The notes below the pieces were generated by a model, which searched no databases, had not been told where the DNA came from, and saw nothing but the letters and a program-made list of their open reading frames with translations. Shown here in pieces: positions 57,533 to 64,000 of a DNA stretch of 64,000 nt. The translations under genes were made by a program, and so were the position numbers. Each line of letters begins with the position of its first letter. The first letter of the stretch is position 1. Origin of the DNA: Daphnia pulex (taxonomy: Eukaryota; Arthropoda; Branchiopoda; Diplostraca; Daphniidae); contig NC_060019.1 in assembly GCF_021134715.1 (NCBI RefSeq), forward strand, positions 5,394,001 through 5,458,000, in the 5' to 3' direction.

Positions 57533-60500
57533 CAAGCCAAAAGTGGTTGGAGTGGCATGAATTTCAATGAATCTCTCCAAGCAGTTATCAAAATCATGTC
57601 TCAAAAATAGGTATCCAGTCTGTCTGTTATTCTACGCTTTTCTGCTACTATTGGCAGATTCTTAATATAAAAACGTCGCATCAAGAACCGGACGAGGGTC
57701 GTGACAGCCTGATTTTGCATACGGGCAAAAAATGCAAGTGCCATTAAAGGGTTGTATTTGCCTTGCTCATTGAAAGTAATATTTTGTGTGTTGTTGACTA
57801 TTGTGTGCCATAAGTGACATTGTTAGAGCGAGAATTCATCGACGTGTTTTACGCGCTAAACGATTGATTATCCTTATTGTATCGAAATCGAATTCCTTAT
57901 TACTAAAATTATTGCTTACTGAAAGTTTTTCATTTTTTTCCATCGTACCTATAACTATGACCCGAAAAGAAATTCTGTTGACAATAGAAGGCATGAAGGT
58001 AGGGTCAATTATGAAATTTATTGTATCGTCCTTTCATGAAATTTTGTTTAGTTTACATTTTTTGATGAGTCTGACGTAATCTCGTTGAAAATATATCCGA
58101 TTTTTTATGCAAAATTATTTATAAAATGAAAAAAATCACTGAATTAGTGCGGCGGCCCAAAAAGATTGTGGATCACATCACCCAACCCCCAAAAATGCAT
58201 GGTTTTTAACTAATTCGCTGACGTTACCTTATTACGTTGATCTTAAAACCGGAGTAAACTTTCAAATTAGTTTGTCTAGCGAACTTAAAAATTATTTTGT
58301 ACTTCCAGCTACATTGAATTAAGCAAAAAAAAATTATTTTATTTTCACTAATTCTGAATAAGGAGGGGATTTCAGTTATTTTATGTAGTCGTATATCTGA
58401 ATCTGACTGAATTAGCTAACAAATTCCAAAAAATATGGAATCTTCCTAAAATCCTACCTTACGGAATATTTTTTGTTGTTTCTTCTAAAGTGGAAAATTG
58501 ATGTTTAATGAAAATTTTAATTTCTAGCGATGACTGGATATTAATAAAGACACACTAATAAGGATATTTATTTGATTAATGAAAGAAATTTAAATTCTTT
58601 CTCATTAGTATTCAACACGCCCGCTAGAGATGAGAGTTCCTACGCGAGTTTATAGATGTTGGTTGTATAAAAAAACGAACTAGAAACTTCTGAAGATCGC
58701 CAACACTTTTTTATGAGATTTTAAAAGAGACTATAATTTTAAGATCCCATTCATAATTATTATGAGACGGATTTTCCACTGTCTATTGAGTGGCTCATCT
58801 CCATGTCTCTGTTTCTCCTGTCCCTCTGGCGGCCATACTCCGACATACGTGGAGTGCTGTTTATTAGTTCTTGTCGGCTGAGACAGTAGAGTGTGGAAAT
58901 CGTTTATTCTCCAATGGAGTTTGTCTTAATTTTCTACCGTTTATCTTCCCCTCAGGTAAATTAAACACGAATCTATTAGATTGTCATACCTTGGCGTAAT
59001 CCCCGTTGAACAGCAGCAACTGATTGGGTTTATAAATATCTGTATTGGGCGTTAGTTTCGACTTTCACTCGGGTCTCGGGAAAGTATAATTTCGGCTGCT
59101 ATGGTCTTGCAAAATCAATTTTTGTTTCTGCCTTTGTTGAATTAGGCCCAAATAATGCTGAATTAGGCCCAAATAATGCAAAACATCCATATTTTGGCAA
59201 AGGCACTAGCATTGTTCCAAAGATACGCGATTGACATGTACTGTCAAGTAAAAAATATTAGTTTTGGAGTGATTTGTATTTAATCAATATACGCGAAAAG
59301 CGAACAACTCAGCATTAGACATCTGAATTCAGCTTAACATACTGCTGTTTAATGGGATTGTTTATTGTTTTACTCCTTAAATAATGAAGAAAACCCTTAT
59401 GCTCATTTTCTGTTAGTCTATCAATAGTTACTTTAATTTTGTCAACAGTCAAACACTAGAACTACACAGATGCTTCCACCATATGTTTTCATTTTCACAT
59501 AGTAATTAATTAAGTATTTTATGCAAGTTCCAATTGTTTTGAGAACAATATTTTCTAATATGTGTATATATATATTGAAGTGGTTCATTTATAACTTCAT
59601 GTGTATATATTAAATAATTAAATGATTCTGCATAATATTTCAACAATTAGTGATGAATTATTTCAGTTATAATGTACATTGAGGAACGTTAGAGACTTGC
59701 ACGTTACTTTGATGTATGCGATTATTGACATTTAGCTGATTTCAAGGCTCAGCTATTCATTTCTTCTTCCTGTACTTTGCCAAGTAGTAATTACGAAACG
59801 CCAAATTAAATTACTGCAGTAGGTTGATGAGAAATCGGGTACAGCAGTTTTGTTGGTATGTTTCTTGTCAAGTACGTATCGATATCAATCTGGAGCTTTA
59901 TTGTTGAAATTCATTGGCATTGTGGAAACAAGATAGACGTCGCTAAACCGTAATCATTTACTGGATGTAATTGATATCATCTTCTAATTATAACCATAAC
60001 ATTTTTTTTTTTTTATCACTCCCCTTTAGCTTCAATAGGTTGTTTCCCGAGGTCCAGTTAAAACGGAGATTAACCGTTTAAAATAGCCTCAACTCTCCTT
60101 TCCTGTACATTTTTCGCTCATGGATTTAATTCCATTATATGTTGAGTTCTAATTTATCAGTCAACCAATTGGAACCAGAATGTTGACGCTGTAAGGATTT
60201 TCGTCAAAACCTTTGAAGTTTATCCGAGTCTTAAAGTAATCTTCTTTAAATTGTCTTATACATTGTTCAAACGATGCTCTAAGAACACTTGAATTAGGAA
60301 TCGCTCACATCCCATTGGTTTTCTTACCACAGTAACTGTTTTGCATTCCAAGATGCTGAAGAAGTTATTGGTAGCATCATTTCTGGTTAAGTTACACTGG
60401 TTTTATTTAAGGGTCTAGAAACAATTTGAGCCTGTACAGCGTCTTACCGAATCGAAGCTGCTAGTGCTTGTTATCAGATACTTGCAGCACAGAATTAAAG

Positions 60501-61360
60501 TTATTAATTCGGGATCTTGTCTCGGTAATTGTTACGCATAGCATTCTTCATTTTTATTTCATGAGACAGTCGTGATCTATAGTACATCTGACGTGCCCTT
60601 AATTAAATTTTGTTTCCTCGAGCCCACGCCTACCCGTTGTACATACGCAATTTATTGATCGGTTTCTTTTTGCTCTGCATTGCACCGACGCCATTACCCT
60701 TTGTATACACACACAACATGTTTATACGCCTTTTTTCGGGTAGTTTCCCTCCGTAGTTACGATATTGCAATTTTTGTATCTAGAGATTAGTTCTAAATAA
60801 TAGGGAATCTATCGATGCCATGTTTCAGGATAATTTTGAGTCGTCATCAACCTGTTAACGGGTATTACATACCGTACTAATACAGTAAATGTATTTTGTT
60901 TTTATACACTTGTGGTGCGGATACTATTTTTGATCACCGTTATTATGTGTCAGCTATAATATATATAATATATAAATAAGTGCTAAATCTCTAATTTCAT
61001 AAAGAATTAGTTTATTTAAGAAAATTAAATTACAGATTTTTTTATTTATATTCAGACTGTTTTTGTGGAACTAATTTTGATTACACCATTGAATCAATAC
61101 TATGTGATTGCTCGAGAAGGGGCAATGCTAGCTCGTTGGGTACTCGGTAATAATCATGAGCGTCTTTGATCCAAAAATTGGTGCTAGGTTAAATCATAAT
61201 TTTTTTAAAGCCGCAAATACCACTTGTTATTGCTTAATATATAATATGTAGTACCAGTATCGTACATATTATAATTTTAATGTTTCTTTCACTGTTAAAA
61301 TTAAAATAGAAATCTTTAATCTTTCCATCTCTCATCGAATAATACATATATATATATATA
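57533..61360. other. 3' UTR and long non-coding stretch
   Basis: After the receptor stop codon no ORF with a recognisable domain is found for nearly 4 kb. The first several hundred bases are probably its 3' UTR; a candidate AATAAA lies near 58,549. A 21-bp tandem duplication (GAATTAGGCCCAAATAATGC twice) lies at 59,142-59,180. AT microsatellites occur near 59,565 and 60,958. It could hold distal enhancers or introns of a gene to the right, which I cannot show. Confidence 0.4.
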
Positions 61361-61364
61361 TATT
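61346..61364. repeat. (AT)n microsatellite
   Basis: A short alternating AT tract followed by a T-run and CATTGCAG, which would serve as a polypyrimidine tract and acceptor. Confidence 0.8.
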
Positions 61365-61378
61365 TTTTTCATTGCAGT

Positions 61379-61580
61379 AAATTGTTTTTCATGACAGCTG
61401 CGTCGCCTTCTAGAGAAATTCAGTGCACATCACCGATTATACCTTTCAAGTTAAAAGTGTATCGATTTATTAATTGGCACTTCGTTTCCAAAAGCAGAAT
61501 CGTAGATCAGGTGTAACATTATTCCCAAAATTGAGCTTCTTTCTGGCATTGGCATTTCTTCGGATCTTTCATTACGAAGG
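61379..61580 (+). other. Candidate non-coding (UTR) exon
   Basis: A good acceptor (TTTTTTTCATTGCAG) lies just before this stretch, and a consensus donor (GAAG|GTAAGT) ends it near 61,580. There is no long frame in it. It may be a 5' UTR exon of a gene to the right or part of a non-coding RNA. Confidence 0.25.
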
Positions 61581-61979
61581 TAAGTCGTCGTTGTTTTTCA
61601 ATTCCTGATTCTTTCATAACGTGATTACGATAAGTTACACACAGAGTCGAAATGTCGGTTTTCTTTCCAATATTGCCGCCCATTGTGCTCCTCCTCCACT
61701 ATGTCTTTGTCCAATGCCTTCCATGTGATTTCAATGTGTAACGCTGTCTGTGTATACATTTCTGTGTGTTTATGATGTTCGGTAATTTGTGACCCGGTTC
61801 GAGGACCTTGAGGGTTCAACAATAATGTATTGTTCTGCATCCGGATACAAGTTCAGTAACTTGCGTTAAATAAGTGGAAATGCTGGAAATGTTTGATTGC
61901 TTTCCAACGTGAATAACGCAATTGTCTCGTGTAAAAGAGTGGCATTTTTAACCTTAACCCTGAACGATTGCGCCGAGTG

Positions 61980-62051
61980 ATGTGTGCCAGTGAATCACGG
62001 AAGAAAAAGCCGTCCATCAAAATACATAAACTGAAGAAAAACAACAAGCCG
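61980..62051 (+). CDS. Candidate short first coding exon
   Basis: An ATG opens a 24-codon frame, MCASESRKKKPSIKIHKLKK then NNKP, very rich in lysine, and ends exactly at a consensus donor CCG|GTAAGT. No partner exon is identified in the window. It could also be chance within a 5' UTR. Function unknown. Confidence 0.22.
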
Positions 62052-63655
62052 GTAAGTTTTCTAATTGACTTTAATGCTATTCAATTTGTTTTGTTTTATT
62101 TTGTTTTGTTTTTGTTTTGTTTTTGTTTTGTGTTTTGAAATTTCGCGTGTAGATAGGAGATGCTATTCACGGTGATATTCTTCCCCAAAGTTAGACTTGG
62201 TAGTATTTGTCCAGTAATTATCACAACTTTGCGCCAAGTTCACGTTATTAGAAGCGAGCGAGCCAAGTGAGACCTTTATTCAGGAAAACAATGCTTGTTT
62301 GCAATGCTCGGCTTAGTTGGCACTGCGGAATCGTCGGTGCAGTTGGTGCTGTCTTACGAAAAATAACAGAAACTTGAGAAAGATTTTTTTATTTGATTTT
62401 TGCGTCGCTGAGCTGTCAGCTTGTCGCGTTGCGTCGATTCCCGACGTGCTGCGCCGCGTGCCTGCATTGTGGCCGGGCAGTCCCGCAGAAGCCAAGGCGA
62501 ACAATTCTTCAAAGAAAAGAAGAAGCAAAAAAAAAAAAAAAAAAAAAAAAGGACTGAATCGTTAGTCTGCGGTTTGCGGCCGCAAACTGCTGACGGCGCT
62601 ATCGATTTCTCACGCCGAGACTGCGACGTTCACAATGTTGTGTTTCTCTCCTCTTTTCTCCGTTTGGTCGAGATGGGGCCTACGCCAGTCGATAGGTGCC
62701 GCCTTATGCTCTTTTTCGCCTTGTCCATTTCTATTCTGCCTTCGTTCCTCTTAAAGAGTTTTTTTTTTCTCTCTCTCTCCATTTCTTAAATCCACTGTCA
62801 ATGACATGGCCGGGGGCTGGTTAATTTGTTGTTGCTATAAATCAATTACGTGAACTGCTCGGGCGATCACCGCAGTGATCGCTTTGGCTCTTTTGCAGGC
62901 CAACCGCGTTTGAGACATCCACCAAAGGGGTTAACGTCGGTCGAGCAGACAAAGACTGGCAAATTGTTTTCGATAAGTGATATCGATTGTGGATGTGCGA
63001 CGGAGGGAGGCTGTGCTGCGCAACGTCTTAACTTGAACTTGTTTGATCTGCGGCGTGCGACCTGTTTAATGGACTTGTTGAAACTGTCGCCCAAGGTGTT
63101 TGCCTTTTCAGTTTTCCAATTAAAAATCATAATCGACGCGGTAGGGATAGGATGATGCATCGATGCTGCTTGGCTATTCATGAATCATGATCCTCGCCGA
63201 CGTTTCTCCTCAATGGCTTTGACAATCTATTAAGATTTGGCAGACACAATCGCTAGCAGGGTTTGCTCGTCGTTTCACTCTCCGCCATCATTTGGCGAGG
63301 AAGGGGAGGGGTCCAATGTTTGACGTAGGCGTAGATGGATAGGAGAGGAGAGCGTCGTCATCGACAGCGTGGAGCTCGATTGGAGAGACGCCTTGAGCAA
63401 CGTCGAAATGACCCGGTTCTGCAGTGTTGTCAGAGCCGCTATATATATGACGAGTGGCAGCAGCACAGACGCGAAAATCGATTCACCACCTTGGAGTGTG
63501 TATGTGTGTGTGTGCGCGCTTCTACCTCATCCGGCTGTTGACTCTGCGGAGAGGAGAATCAAGAGGGAAGAATACGAGAGATGAGAAAAGGAGATAGAAT
63601 CAAAAAGGGGTAAAGAATGGCGACTGAAAGAGAAAGAAATTAAAAAGCGCACTAG
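62052..63655. other. GC-richer region, possible promoter/5' UTR
   Basis: Contains TTTTG repeats at 62,090-62,135, an A-run of about 26 at 62,528-62,550, CpG-rich stretches (62,400-62,480, 62,570-62,640, 63,290-63,420) and a GTGTGT tract near 63,500. Several overlapping ORFs lack domains. The base composition and position fit a promoter and untranslated leader of a gene that extends beyond the window, but no transcript evidence is visible. Confidence 0.3.
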
Positions 63656-63659
63656 AGGA

Positions 63660-63893
63660 ATGATCCGATTTCGCTTCTTTCTCTCTTTAGTCTTGCTGCT
63701 ATCGGGGTACTGGTCGATTGATGTACGCCTTCGAGTGGCCAGTCAGAATGCCACGCCAGTCAGCGCAGGCGTCCCCGAGTTTCTGACTTCATTCAGTCGT
63801 CATTTTTTTGTTTTTTTCTTCAAATCGACATTTTTTGCTTTTCAATCAAAAAAATTGTTTCATGTTGATTTTTTATTTTTGTTGCTGTCGTAG
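63660..63893 (+). CDS. Candidate signal-peptide-bearing first exon
   Basis: The ATG at 63,660 opens MIRFRFFLSLVLLLSGYWSI, a textbook signal peptide shape (basic start, hydrophobic core). About 25 more plausible residues follow, then a T-rich stretch that looks intronic. I see no strong GT donor, so the coding end is unknown. A secreted or membrane protein gene may start here; chance is a serious alternative. Confidence 0.25.
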   Translation: MIRFRFFLSLVLLLSGYWSIDVRLRVASQNATPVSAGVPEFLTSFSRHFFVFFFKSTFFAFQSKKLFHVDFLFLLLS

Positions 63894-63968
63894 TGCGCTT
63901 CCCTATTTTAGATTTGCTGGCTTCTGCTTATTTTTATTATGATTTTTGTTTCCCTTGTGTGCGCCGAG

Positions 63969-64000
63969 ATGGATGCCAACCGTGAGCTGATTAAGATTGA
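63969..64000 (+). CDS. Possible exon start at the window edge
   Basis: After a pyrimidine-rich tract an open frame begins MDANRELIKI and runs off the window. It could be an internal exon or a start. Too short to identify. Confidence 0.2.
   Translation, partial: MDANRELIKI

Noticed and set aside
62317..63181. Several 80-120-codon ORFs in the GC-richer region
   Set aside because: Overlapping on both strands, cross an A-run, and no recognisable domain; more likely promoter or UTR.

Overview
The window looks like nuclear DNA of an arthropod, most like a small crustacean such as Daphnia. Two intact multi-exon genes have introns of mostly 60-130 bp with GT-AG borders, the closest family matches I recall are arthropod ones, and the rest is satellite DNA plus nested eukaryotic DNA transposons (hAT, Helitron, TIR elements). 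There is no bacterial gene layout. The species call is inference; no search was run.

Layout. (1) 1-22,384: one huge composite satellite. Arrays of a 10-bp unit (CGTGCTCTGG / CGTGCACTGG and variants) alternate with a conserved AT-rich spacer of about 272 bp. The block is in one orientation to about 5,040 and in the opposite orientation after that. A 1,253-bp TIR element sits in one spacer (20,008-21,260). The long ORFs in all six frames are by-products of a stop-free 10-bp unit. (2) 22,385-23,305 and 32,638-32,848: an AT-rich 60-bp satellite, split by a 9.3-kb element with inverted termini (23,306-32,637). That element holds a large imperfect palindrome and intron-containing fragments of two host genes, a UDP-glucose 4-epimerase-like gene and a paramyosin gene. 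Further elements are nested in it. (3) 32,849 to about 38,610: a DNA transposon with two divergent, spliced genes, a DUF4806-like protein (minus) and a TNP2-like transposase (plus); the transposase has two frameshifts.

(4) 38,700-50,300: a transposon graveyard. It holds a Tc1/mariner-like end, an ankyrin-repeat pseudogene, a hAT end, duplicated hairpin-bearing repeats, a 42-44-bp minisatellite, a truncated Helitron protein interrupted by a 575-bp TIR element, and an internally deleted hAT element with 8-bp target duplications. (5) 50,342-57,532: the host gene zone. It contains a frameshifted THOC7 fragment, a complete seven-exon queuosine salvage gene (QNG1/DUF2419, minus), and a complete eleven-exon type I BMP/TGF-beta receptor of the Saxophone class (plus). 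The last two genes are divergent and share a 1.5-kb intergenic region. (6) 57,533-64,000: mostly non-coding, with a few candidate first exons or UTR exons near the right edge.

The two intact genes have unrelated jobs (tRNA queuosine nucleoside salvage; BMP-type signalling). The main novelty candidates are the satellite with its inverted junction and regular spacers, the element that carries captured GALE-like and paramyosin exons in palindromic arms, and the repeated presence of tRNA-like Pol III promoter modules inside several otherwise different TIR elements.
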